Part shown: positions 1 to 7,371 of the stretch, one piece after another | Layout: every line of letters begins with the position of its first letter | Position numbering within the stretch: position 1 is the first letter of the stretch | DNA from: Bacillota bacterium | Lineage (GTDB): Bacteria; Bacillota; UBA4882; UBA8346 | DNA: 60,308 bases | Assembly (NCBI GenBank): GCA_029974635.1 | Contig: JARKQY010000025.1 | Span: forward strand, 1-60,308 | Reading direction: 5' to 3' | The notes under the pieces: generated by a model | What the model was told of the DNA's origin: nothing | Seen by the model: the letters and a program-made list of their open reading frames with translations, nothing else | Databases searched by the model: none | Position numbers and translations under genes: made by a program

Positions 1-202
1 AGATTGGCGGTTTCGCAGATGGCTATGAATGCCAGTAAGCGAGTTCGTCTGAGGCGGACGAGCCTTACGATGTGTGGTACCAGAGTTTAGGCAGCATTGG
101 CAAAGGTCAATGTTATAACATCGTTAAGTCCATAACTTCAAGGGTTCGGGATGTACGGGATTTCTAACCATTTAATTATTTAACAATTAAAAAGAGGGTT
201 AC
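1..202. other. No recognisable gene at window start
   Basis: No frame gives a protein I recognise. Frame 1 closes at 88-90 and frame 3 at 36-38. The stretch may contain the 3' end of a gene that begins before the window. From about 150 on it is AT-rich spacer leading into the hairpin at 203. Confidence 0.4.
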
Positions 203-225
203 AAGGGGGCTAAAGCCCCTTTTCT
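203..225 (+). terminator. Intrinsic terminator
   Basis: A G/C-rich stem (AAGGGGGC, 203-210) is separated by TAAA from GCCCCTTTT, with one bulged G. It has the form of a rho-independent terminator for whatever lies upstream, and it insulates the cassette cluster that follows. Confidence 0.6.
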
Positions 226-330
226 GAAAATATTTCTCACATGGCACCATACTATGGTATTTAGTGATCACCTCTAATCAGTCTAAAATAAGCTGAGATT
301 TCTTAAATCCCAAATAACGGAGGCCGGGTG

Positions 331-672
331 ATGAACAAACCAGCCGTGCTGCTGGAAGGAGACTCATTATTAATGGACGGTATCGCCGCGCTTTTGCAAT
401 CCGACGGCGGGTTGGAAGTGCGGCGGATCGGGAAAGCAAGCGACCGGCTACAGTTGCTGGCAATAGATCCGCCGGCAATCGTACTCTTTGATTTGGACCG
501 GATCGAGGCGGGGCTGTTGCTGGAATTTCTGACGGGAAACCCGGGGCCGGCGCTGATCGGCCTCAGCCTGACCGGAAACAAGGTGCTCCTGCTCTCCCGG
601 GAGTTGCGGACCGTCGCCACCGGTGAGGAGTTACAGGCGATCATCATGGAGCAATTGAGGAAAGAGAAATAA
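331..672 (+). CDS. Stand-alone receiver-like (degenerate response regulator) protein, copy 1
   Basis: A 113-aa protein resembling only the receiver domain of NarL-type regulators. Strand beta-1 reads VLLEGDSLL, Asp54 in IVLFDLD sits where the phosphoacceptor Asp is expected, and LTGNKVLLLS resembles the beta-4/alpha-4 switch region. The usual acidic pair is reduced and there is no DNA-binding output domain. ATG 331 is preferred over GTG 328 because GGAGG (319-323) lies 7 nt before it. Near-identical paralogues lie at 2234 and 4674, each beside an FGE-type lipoprotein gene. A role as a small regulatory or partner protein is inference; the function is unknown. Confidence 0.6.
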   Translation: MNKPAVLLEGDSLLMDGIAALLQSDGGLEVRRIGKASDRLQLLAIDPPAIVLFDLDRIEAGLLLEFLTGNPGPALIGLSLTGNKVLLLSRELRTVATGEELQAIIMEQLRKEK

Positions 673-710
673 TCTGAGCTTGCAATAATTTTCTTACCGG
701 CCTTTTTATC

Positions 711-751
711 AAAAAGTACAGGAGTTCTTCAAGGGACCCTGTACTTTTTTT
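711..751 (+). terminator. Repeated intrinsic terminator, copy 1
   Basis: AAAAAGTACAGG pairs with CCTGTACTTTTT across an 18-nt loop, followed by a T tract. The same hairpin recurs at 2614, 3391 and 5114, and so marks the cassette borders. Confidence 0.85.
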
Positions 752-760
752 CGTCAAAGT

Positions 761-796
761 ACAGTATTCAATTTTTTAAAATCAGTTTAAAATGGG
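761..796 (+). promoter_or_regulatory. Repeated promoter-like block, copy 1
   Basis: Just after the terminator comes the conserved string ACAGTATTCAATTTTTT, then AAAATCAGTTTAAAAT. A -10-like TAAAAT (TATAAT in the copy near 2691) follows an AT-rich TTCAAT. Copies lie at 2665, 3441 and 5163. The -35/-10 spacing is short (about 15), so the promoter call rests mainly on conservation and position. Confidence 0.45.
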
Positions 797-911
797 CTGT
801 AGTTTGAGATTAGGCAACAGGCAACAGTGGAAACCCGTTCCTTAAACTGGAGTTTTTACTCATGCCTCACGCCCCGTGCCTTATGCCTAACAAAAAAAGG
901 AGTTGCTCAAG

Positions 912-1925
912 ATGAAAAAATTGAGTCGTGTTGTTCTTATTTTAATCCTAATCCTGGTCCTGGCCCTCACCGGCTGCGGCGGGGGAAGCGGTGGTAGTGG
1001 AAATCCCGGCGGAGGGAATGATGGGGATGGAAATCCCGGCGGAGACTCTGGCGGCAGCAGCGGTTATACCGGCGTCGCTTTCACGATGGTTCCCGTCCCG
1101 TCACAGAGTTATGAGATCGCCGAGACCGAGGTGACCTATGAGTTATGGTATGAGGTCACAACTTGGGCTGTCGCCAACGGTTACCAATTCGACACCGATC
1201 TTTTCGTAAAAGATAATGTTGTCGGAAGGGAAGGCAGCAGCACGAACAGCGATGCTCCTACCGCCAAGAAACAGCATCCCGTAACCTGGGTTAGTTGGTA
1301 CTCCGCCGCAGTCTGGTGCAATGCCCTGACGGAGTATTATGCCGCCAAAGGCGGGACCGGCTACAGATGTGTCTATTATCAGGATAAAAATTATCAGACT
1401 CCGATACGGAGCGCCGGCGATTCTTCCCTTGATAATCCGTATATTTACGCGAGTGCCACCGGCAATCAAGATATGGCCGCTTGTACCGCCAACGGCTTCC
1501 GCTTGCCGACCATCGATGAATGGTATCAAGCGGCCCGGTATATCGACGGAACTAACTGCTATCCCGATGATTACGCCAGCGGGGCGGACGCCGCTTATGA
1601 TGCCACAGAAGCTCCTACTGATATAGATGGCGATGGCGATTACAGACTAACCAGCGATGTCGCGAGATATTCCGCTAATTCCGGGGGCTCCACCTGGTCG
1701 GTTAAAAGCAAATCACCCAATAAACTGGGTCTTTATGACATGAGCGGGAACGTCTGGGAGTGGTGCACTGATATATTTTCTGGTAGCACCCGGTATTGCC
1801 GCGGCGGAAGCTGGAATTATAGCAACATCAGTATGCGGCTTAACGCGGAGGACCCAGTTTGGTTGGAAGCGGGCAGCCCGTACCCTCGCGCCTACCGCGG
1901 TTTCCGGCTCGCGAGGACGAATTGA
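912..1925 (+). CDS. SUMF1/FGE-sulfatase-domain lipoprotein, copy 1
   Basis: 337 aa with a lipoprotein signal (hydrophobic stretch, lipobox L-T-G-C, Cys22), then a Gly/Ser-rich linker and a formylglycine-generating-enzyme-like fold to the C-terminus. Family marks are HPVTWVSWYSAAVWCNALT, GFRLPTIDEW, GLYDMSGNVWEWC, RGGSWN and a final YRGFRLART. The paired catalytic cysteines of true FGE are not obvious, so a surface structural or ligand-binding role is more likely than sulfatase maturation. ATG 912 is chosen over TTG 903 because AAGGAG ends at 902. Its leader (about 830-911) is duplicated before the gene at 3649. Confidence 0.8.
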   Translation: MKKLSRVVLILILILVLALTGCGGGSGGSGNPGGGNDGDGNPGGDSGGSSGYTGVAFTMVPVPSQSYEIAETEVTYELWYEVTTWAVANGYQFDTDLFVKDNVVGREGSSTNSDAPTAKKQHPVTWVSWYSAAVWCNALTEYYAAKGGTGYRCVYYQDKNYQTPIRSAGDSSLDNPYIYASATGNQDMAACTANGFRLPTIDEWYQAARYIDGTNCYPDDYASGADAAYDATEAPTDIDGDGDYRLTSDVARYSANSGGSTWSVKSKSPNKLGLYDMSGNVWEWCTDIFSGSTRYCRGGSWNYSNISMRLNAEDPVWLEAGSPYPRAYRGFRLARTN

Positions 1926-2233
1926 AGTGTGAAGAGTGAAGTTTGAAGTGTGAAATTTTAAAACTTTAGGGAACTCATCCCCTTGGTCCCCTTCTCTTCC
2001 GAGAGCGTAAGAAAGGGGAAAAGGTTGTGGCAGCGAAGAATTTTGGCCTGCGGAGCGTTCGGGTTACCTTCTCTTGCGGGCAAGAGACCAGGATGATCCA
2101 AGATCCGGCAGCCCATGGATGGGGTACTGCCGAAAAGGCGAGGATAAGTTCGTTGCAAAGTCCTACGGATGGCTATTGTTGAAAGGGTTTTTAAAATGGC
2201 ATTAACAATTATCCCAATAACGGAGGCCGGGCG
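1926..2233. other. Spacer with a 53-bp block repeated at 3254
   Basis: No gene is supported here. The block at 2035-2087 recurs almost unchanged at 3254-3306 (GAAGAATTTTGGCCT... to GGGCAAGAGA), which indicates duplication of whole cassettes including spacers. A GGAGG-type site just before 2234 serves the next gene. Confidence 0.6.
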
Positions 2234-2575
2234 ATGAGCAAACCAACCGTGCTGTTGGAAGGAGACTCATTATTGATGGACAGTATCGCCGCCCTTTTGC
2301 AATCCGACGGCGGGCTGGAAGTGCGGCGGATCGGGAAAACAAGCGACCGGCTCCAGCCGCAGGAGATTAATCCGCCGGCAATCGTACTCTTTGATTTGGA
2401 CCGGATCGAGGCGGGGCTGTTGCTGGAATTTCTGACGGAAAACCCGGGGCCGGCGCTGATCGGCCTCAGCCTGACCGGAAACAAGGTGCTCCTGCTCTCC
2501 CGGGAGTTACGGACCGTCGCCACCCGTGAGGAGCTACAGGCGATCATCGTGGAGCAATTGAGGAAAGAGAAATAA
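2234..2575 (+). CDS. Stand-alone receiver-like protein, copy 2
   Basis: 113 aa, nearly identical to the protein at 331. The receiver-like core (VLLEGDSLL, FDLD, LTGNKVLLLS) is kept, and substitutions cluster around residues 36-50. ATG 2234 has GGAGG 8 nt upstream. It is followed by the same 3' spacer and terminator as copy 1. No output domain; function unknown. Confidence 0.6.
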   Translation: MSKPTVLLEGDSLLMDSIAALLQSDGGLEVRRIGKTSDRLQPQEINPPAIVLFDLDRIEAGLLLEFLTENPGPALIGLSLTGNKVLLLSRELRTVATREELQAIIVEQLRKEK

Positions 2576-2613
2576 TCTGAGCTTGCAATAATTTTCTTAC
2601 CGGCCTTTTTATC

Positions 2614-2655
2614 AAAAAGTACAGGAGTTCTTCAAGGGACCCTGTACTTTTTTTT
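2614..2655 (+). terminator. Repeated intrinsic terminator, copy 2
   Basis: Same AAAAAGTACAGG / CCTGTACTTTTT hairpin with a longer T tract. Confidence 0.85.
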
Positions 2656-2664
2656 CGCCAAAGT

Positions 2665-2697
2665 ACAGTATTCAATTTTTAAAATCAGTTTATAATA
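2665..2697 (+). promoter_or_regulatory. Repeated promoter-like block, copy 2
   Basis: ACAGTATTCAATTTTT then AAAATCAGTTTATAAT. This copy has a perfect TATAAT (2691-2696). What follows is a decayed gene, so it may drive nothing. Confidence 0.5.
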
Positions 2698-2710
2698 CGG
2701 TTCGGCTGTT

Positions 2711-3069
2711 TATCTCGATAATTACGCCAGCGGGGCGGACGCCGCTTATGATGCCACAGAAGCTCCTACTGATATAGATGGCGATGGCGATTACAGACTA
2801 ACCAGCGATGTCGCGAGATATTCCGCTAACTCCGGAGCTCCACCTGGCCGGTTAAAAGCAAATCACCCAATAAACTAGGGCTTTACGATATGAGCGGGAA
2901 CGTCTGGGAAATATGCTTTAATGATACTGGTGGTGGTCGCCGGCATGCTTATGGCGGGAGCTGGCAGTCTAGCGCCGCCAACCTGCGCGCCTCCTGGTTT
3001 TTTGGCTCTGAAGGCAGCCCGTTCAGTTACGGCAATGTTTATGGCTTTCGTCCCGTGAGGACGAAGTGA
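2711..3069 (+). pseudogene. 5'-truncated, frameshifted FGE-type lipoprotein remnant
   Basis: Bases 2711-2890 match 1559-1740 of the intact gene at 912 almost exactly. The signal peptide and first half are missing. A one-base loss near 2836 (TCCGGAGCTCC against TCCGGGGGCTCC) shifts the frame. The rest still reads LGLYDMSGNVWE, GGSWQSS and a final GFRPVRTK before TGA 3067-3069. It looks like the product of recombination between cassettes. Confidence 0.8.
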
Positions 3070-3253
3070 AGGGAGAAGTTTGAAGTTTGAAAATTTTAAT
3101 GTGAGTTTTTTATTTTAGACAGCGGGATAAGAGTTTGATTCACTGCGAGCCTTTCATGCTTTAGAGCCGGTAGTGGCGTGCTTAAAATTACAACATTATT
3201 TTGCTTCCTTCGCCGCCAAGAGTACGAAGAGCGCGAAGGAAAGCTAAAAAACA

Positions 3254-3306
3254 GAAGAATTTTGGCCTACGGAGAGTTCGGGTTACCTTCTCTTGCGGGC
3301 AAGAGA
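3254..3306. repeat. Second copy of 53-bp spacer block
   Basis: Direct repeat of 2035-2087 with a few substitutions. It lies between the decayed FGE remnant and the third terminator copy. Confidence 0.75.
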
Positions 3307-3390
3307 AGGCAAGGATGAGTTCTTTGCGAAGAACAGGCGGATGAGTTCGCGAAAGTTTCAGTCAATAATTCTCCTACCAGCCTTTTTGTT

Positions 3391-3432
3391 AAAAAGTACA
3401 GGAGTTCTTCAAAGGACCCTGTACTTTTTTTT
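3391..3432 (+). terminator. Repeated intrinsic terminator, copy 3
   Basis: Same hairpin with a single change in the loop (AAAGG for AAGGG), followed by T8. Confidence 0.85.
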
Positions 3433-3440
3433 GCCAAGGT

Positions 3441-3475
3441 ACAGTATTCAATTTTTATAAATCAGTCTAAAATAA
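3441..3475 (+). promoter_or_regulatory. Repeated promoter-like block, copy 3
   Basis: ACAGTATTCAATTTTTATAA then ATCAGTCTAAAATAA. It lies 5' of the FGE-type lipoprotein at 3649 and is the best candidate promoter for it. Confidence 0.45.
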
Positions 3476-3648
3476 GCCGTAGTTTTAAGTCAGGCATGAG
3501 GCGAGAGTGGACTAAAAAGCGAGCATTGGTTTTGTGTTTGGTCCTCCTGATCGAACCGGAAACCTGTTGTCGTTCCCTAAACTTAAGTTCTTTTACTCAT
3601 GCCTCACGCCCCGTGCCTTATGCCTAACCAAAAAAGGAGTTGTTCAAG

Positions 3649-4677
3649 ATGAAAAAATTGAGTCATGTTGTTCTTATTTTAATCCTAATCCTGGTCCTGG
3701 CCCTCTCCGGTTGCGGCGGGGGAAACAGCGGTGGAACTCCGCCTTTATCCTTTTCCATCGCCGAGAGTCTTGTGCCGGGCGCAGCCAGCTTCCCCACGGG
3801 TATCGACGATTCAGGAGAAGCTTGCACCACGGTGAATTATCCGTATTACATGGCAAAATGCGAGGTGACTTATTCATTATGGAAAGAAGTTTATGACTGG
3901 GCACAGTCCAATGGGTATGTTTTCACCAATCCGGGTAACTGCGGCGGAGGTTTTAATTGGACTTCCGTAGAGAATATAACTGACACCGGCAATGAGTCCG
4001 ACCCGGTAACTGGAATCAGTTGGTATAACGCCGTTGTCTGGTGCAATGCGTTGACGGAATATTATAATGAAAAGAACAAGAAGAGTCTAGAGTGTGTTTA
4101 TAAAGATCACGAAAATAATGTAATAAGAAATATCACGGATGATACAGTTTTAACTTACTTAGTATTTACCATGAATGACTTTGATCGCTCCGCTAAAGGT
4201 TTCCGCCTACCGACCAGCATGGAATGGGAATTGGCGGCGCGGTATCGGGGGGGCGATTCTACCAATACGGTAAGCGGTTATTCCAACCCTTACTTTACCA
4301 CAGGAAATTCCGCCAGCGGGGCAACCGGGGCATATACCGATGAAGATGCCACTAAAGCAGTTGCCTGGTATTATTATAACAGCCAAGTTTCTTCCGATCC
4401 TATTATCTTATCCACCCACCCGGTGGGTCAAAAACCTGCCAACGGCAACGCTCTCGGCCTTTATGACATGAGTGGGAACGTCAGTGAATGGTGCTTTGAT
4501 ATATCTGATATAAATGGTCCCTTTATATTTGGTCCCTTCCGGGTGGTGCGCGACGGGAGCTGGAAAAATGAAGCGAGCGGCCTGAAGGTGGGCAGCGTGG
4601 GCTGCGGGGCAGGTTTCGCCTATCCCCCGAACCCCGGCGACATAGACATCGGTTTCCGTCCCGTGAGGACGAAATGA
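3649..4677 (+). CDS. SUMF1/FGE-sulfatase-domain lipoprotein, copy 2
   Basis: 342 aa. The signal peptide is almost identical to that of the 912 gene (lipobox LSGC), but the rest of the domain has diverged: DPVTGISWYNAVVWCNALT, GFRLPTSMEWELAARY, LGLYDMSGNVSEWC, RDGSWKNE and a final GFRPVRTK. ATG 3649 follows AAAGGAG (3632-3638). Its TGA overlaps the ATG of the receiver-like gene at 4674, so the two are translationally coupled, unlike the separated arrangement at copies 1 and 2. An exported surface lipoprotein is likely; the ligand is unknown. Confidence 0.8.
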   Translation: MKKLSHVVLILILILVLALSGCGGGNSGGTPPLSFSIAESLVPGAASFPTGIDDSGEACTTVNYPYYMAKCEVTYSLWKEVYDWAQSNGYVFTNPGNCGGGFNWTSVENITDTGNESDPVTGISWYNAVVWCNALTEYYNEKNKKSLECVYKDHENNVIRNITDDTVLTYLVFTMNDFDRSAKGFRLPTSMEWELAARYRGGDSTNTVSGYSNPYFTTGNSASGATGAYTDEDATKAVAWYYYNSQVSSDPIILSTHPVGQKPANGNALGLYDMSGNVSEWCFDISDINGPFIFGPFRVVRDGSWKNEASGLKVGSVGCGAGFAYPPNPGDIDIGFRPVRTK

Positions 4678-5015
4678 ACAAACCAGCCGTGCTGCTGGAA
4701 GGAGAGTCGTTATTAATGGACGGTCTCGCCGCGCTTTTGCAAGCGGACGGCGGGTTGGAAGTGCGGCGGATCGGGAAAACAAGCGACCGGCCCCCGCCAG
4801 AGGAAATGAATCCTCCGGCAATCGTACTGTTTGATTTGGACCGGATCGAGGCGGGGCTGTTGCTAAATTATCTGACGGAAAACGCGGGGCCGGCGCTGAT
4901 CGGCCTCAGCCTGACCGGAAACAAGGTGCTCCTGCTCTCCCGAGAGTTGCGGACCGTCGCCACCAGTGAGGATTTGCAGGCGATCATTATGGATCAATTG
5001 AGGAAAGAGAAATAA
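4674..5015 (+). CDS. Stand-alone receiver-like protein, copy 3 (coupled to lipoprotein)
   Basis: 113 aa, same family as 331 and 2234. The start ATG at 4674 overlaps the stop of the lipoprotein (ATGA). No independent ribosome binding site is needed, and the usual GGAGGCCGGG leader is absent, which suggests a deletion fused the two genes. The receiver-like core (VLLEGESLL, FDLD, LTGNKVLLLS) is kept. Coupling suggests the pair belongs together, although one product is exported and the other is cytoplasmic. Confidence 0.6.
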   Translation: MNKPAVLLEGESLLMDGLAALLQADGGLEVRRIGKTSDRPPPEEMNPPAIVLFDLDRIEAGLLLNYLTENAGPALIGLSLTGNKVLLLSRELRTVATSEDLQAIIMDQLRKEK

Positions 5016-5113
5016 TCAACGAGGGCGCCAGTTACCGAAGTTGCAACGGCAACCGTAGGCGTCGGATTTTCTTATCATTTTCAGTCGATAATTTTCCTAC
5101 CAGCCTTTCTGTC

Positions 5114-5155
5114 AAAAAGTACCGGAGTTCTTCAAGGGACCCTGTACTTTTTTTT
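5114..5155 (+). terminator. Repeated intrinsic terminator, copy 4
   Basis: AAAAAGTACCGG / CCTGTACTTTTT with one A-to-C change in the left arm, followed by a T tract. Confidence 0.8.
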
Positions 5156-5162
5156 GCCAAGG

Positions 5163-5197
5163 TACAGTATTCAATTTTTTAAAATCAGTCTAAAATA
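5163..5197 (+). promoter_or_regulatory. Repeated promoter-like block, copy 4
   Basis: TACAGTATTCAATTTTTT then AAAATCAGTCTAAAATAA, directly before the propeller-like lipoprotein gene at 5253. Confidence 0.45.
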
Positions 5198-5252
5198 AAC
5201 CGTGATTTTAGTAAACCCAAATAATTATAAAAAATAAAAGGAGTTGTTCAAG

Positions 5253-6377
5253 ATGAAAAAATATGGTCAGATTGTTCTTGTTTTAATTTTTATCTTGGTC
5301 TCGGCCCTCTCCGGTTGCGGCGGAGGTAATAGCGGAGGCCCTAGCCCGTCATGGAAAGTGGTTGGCAGCGCCGGATTCTCGGCGGGAGGAGCGGCTTATA
5401 TTTCAATGGCCATTGATGACAGCGGCGTGCCTTATGTGGTTTACAAGGATAATAGTGATGTTTTTTTGGGAGCTACGGTCAAGAAATACAGCGGCGGAGC
5501 TTGGATTACGGTCGGTAGCGCCGGATTCTCGGCGGGAGGAGCGGATTGTACTTCAATAGCCATTGATGGCAGCGGTGTGCCTTATGTAGTTTATCGGGAT
5601 AATTCACAGAGTTTTAAAGCCACGGTTATGAAGTTCGACGGCACGAATTGGGTTACGGTCGGCAGCGTCGGATTCTCGGCGGGAATGGCGGATTATACTG
5701 CAATAGCCATTGATAGCAGCAATGTGCCTTATGTGGTTTATCGGGATGATACCCAGAGCAATAAAGCCACGGTCATGAAGTTCGACGGCACGAATTGGGT
5801 TACGGTCGGCAGCGTCGGATTTTCAACGGGCTCAACGGCTTATACTTCAATTGCCATTGATAGCAGCGACGTGCCTTATGTAGTTTATCGAGATATTGAC
5901 AGTACCAAAGCTACGGTCATGAAGTTCGACGGCACCAATTGGCTTACGGTCGGTAGCGCCGGATTCTCGGCGGGAGGAGCGGATCGTACTTCAATAGCCA
6001 TTGATGGCAGCAACGTGCCTTATGTAGTTTATCGGGATTATGCCAATAATAGTAAAGCCACGGTAATGATGTTTGACGGCACGAATTGGGTTACGGTCGG
6101 CAGCGCTGGATTCTCGGCGGGAGGAGCGGATTGTACTTCAATAGCCATTGATGGCAGCGGTGTGCCTTATGTGGTTTATCAGGATGGGGGTAATAGCGAA
6201 AAAGCCACGGTCATGAAATACAGCGGAGGAGCTTGGACTACGGTCGGCAGGGCCGGATTTTCGACGGGTGAAGTTTACTATACTGTAATAGCCATTGATG
6301 GCAGCGGTGTGCCTTATGTGGTTTTTGAGGATGTTGATAATAGTTATAAAGCCACGGTCATGAAATACGCGCCCTAA
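5253..6377 (+). CDS. Lipoprotein with seven propeller-like repeats
   Basis: 374 aa. Lipoprotein signal (lipobox LSGC), then seven near-identical repeats of about 48-50 residues. Each carries VGSAGFSAG, a TSIAIDGSGVPYVVYRD strand pair, and ATVMKFDGTNW or ATVKKYSGGAW. Seven units with this strand pattern suggest a seven-bladed beta-propeller displayed on the cell surface; the fold is inferred. ATG 5253 has AAAGGAG (5237-5243). DNA identity between repeats is high (about 140-150 bp period), so repeat number could vary by slippage or recombination. Confidence 0.7.
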   Translation: MKKYGQIVLVLIFILVSALSGCGGGNSGGPSPSWKVVGSAGFSAGGAAYISMAIDDSGVPYVVYKDNSDVFLGATVKKYSGGAWITVGSAGFSAGGADCTSIAIDGSGVPYVVYRDNSQSFKATVMKFDGTNWVTVGSVGFSAGMADYTAIAIDSSNVPYVVYRDDTQSNKATVMKFDGTNWVTVGSVGFSTGSTAYTSIAIDSSDVPYVVYRDIDSTKATVMKFDGTNWLTVGSAGFSAGGADRTSIAIDGSNVPYVVYRDYANNSKATVMMFDGTNWVTVGSAGFSAGGADCTSIAIDGSGVPYVVYQDGGNSEKATVMKYSGGAWTTVGRAGFSTGEVYYTVIAIDGSGVPYVVFEDVDNSYKATVMKYAP

Positions 6378-6404
6378 GAACAAAGGTATAATGAGGTATA
6401 ATCA

Positions 6405-7285
6405 ATGAAAAAGCTGAGCCAAGTTGTTCTTATTTTAATCTTAATCCTGGTCCTGGCCCTCACCGGCTGCAGCGGAGGTAACAGTGGCGGCAACGGCGGT
6501 GAACCCCCGAAGCTGTCTTATAATCTAACCGTAAATACCCTGTGAAAAGGCAATGTGGACCAGGCGGTTAAAGTAGCGGCATCGTCCGTTCACACCGAGG
6601 GGGATCTGGTGGAGTTAACCGCCAGTCCCAATTTCGGCTGGAGTTTTTACTGTTGGCAAGGCGATGTTGCGGCAAGTGATGCTCCAAATCCGCAATCACG
6701 ATCCCGGTCGATCGGGACAAGACTGTGACCGCTGTCTTTGTCCGGGGGTTACAGCGTGCGCATCAAACGGCAAAGCGTATAGTTACGAAAGACCCTTTTT
6801 ACTATCCGGATCAGTTTAATCAGGACGGATCTAATACCGGTTTTGCCTGGGCTGGTTACGGTAAGGGTGTCTTCTGTATCCTCAATTCAATAGTCGCTAC
6901 TTTGCCATCAGAACCTGGTCTACGGAAAATGACCCCAATTCAAGTATGGGAAATCAAGGCGGGCGATTTAACGATCGGCTCCGACGGTAGATATAATTTG
7001 CAAGGCAAAGATGTCTCCGCCCCGCTTGGCGGCCCGGATTTGATTTATGTACAAAAAGCTTCTAGTGCTGGTCCTGGAGCTATTCTGGTCTGGCGCCTTT
7101 AATGGATCGCCGTTCTGGTGCTAGCGCCACTACTGAGGGGGAGGAATTTGTCTTAATTATTGAGACATCTGATAGTGCCGGTAATTTTGATAATATATTC
7201 GATATATACCGATTATGTCGACGGGGCGTGGGAAGCGGGAGGTAACGGTCCGCGGGGGTTTAGTGTGGTGAATGTTACTCTGTAA
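6405..7285 (+). pseudogene. Decayed lipoprotein with InlB B-repeat-like domain
   Basis: Starts like its neighbours (MKKLSQVVLILILILVLAL, lipobox LTGC). TGA at 6543-6545 then interrupts NTL-KGNVDQAVKV. Downstream text in frame reads TEGDLVELTASPNFGWSF, typical of the divergent bacterial InlB B-repeat, and a frameshift near 6690 is needed to continue into ITIPVDRDKTVTAVF. Another near 7200 reaches DYVDGAWEAGGN and the stop at 7283. Three lesions make it a clear pseudogene, although 6725-7102 remains open. Confidence 0.75.
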
Positions 7286-7371
7286 TTTTTCGGGAGATAT
7301 AATTGTGCCGGGTGAAGGTATCAAAGGAAAAGGGAGCAGTAAGCGACGGACAACCGGTAACAGATTTTAAA

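Noticed and set aside
6138..6383. Minus-strand frame in the propeller repeats
   Set aside because: Repeated text (HNHIRHTAAINGYY-like) arises from antisense of the DNA repeats.
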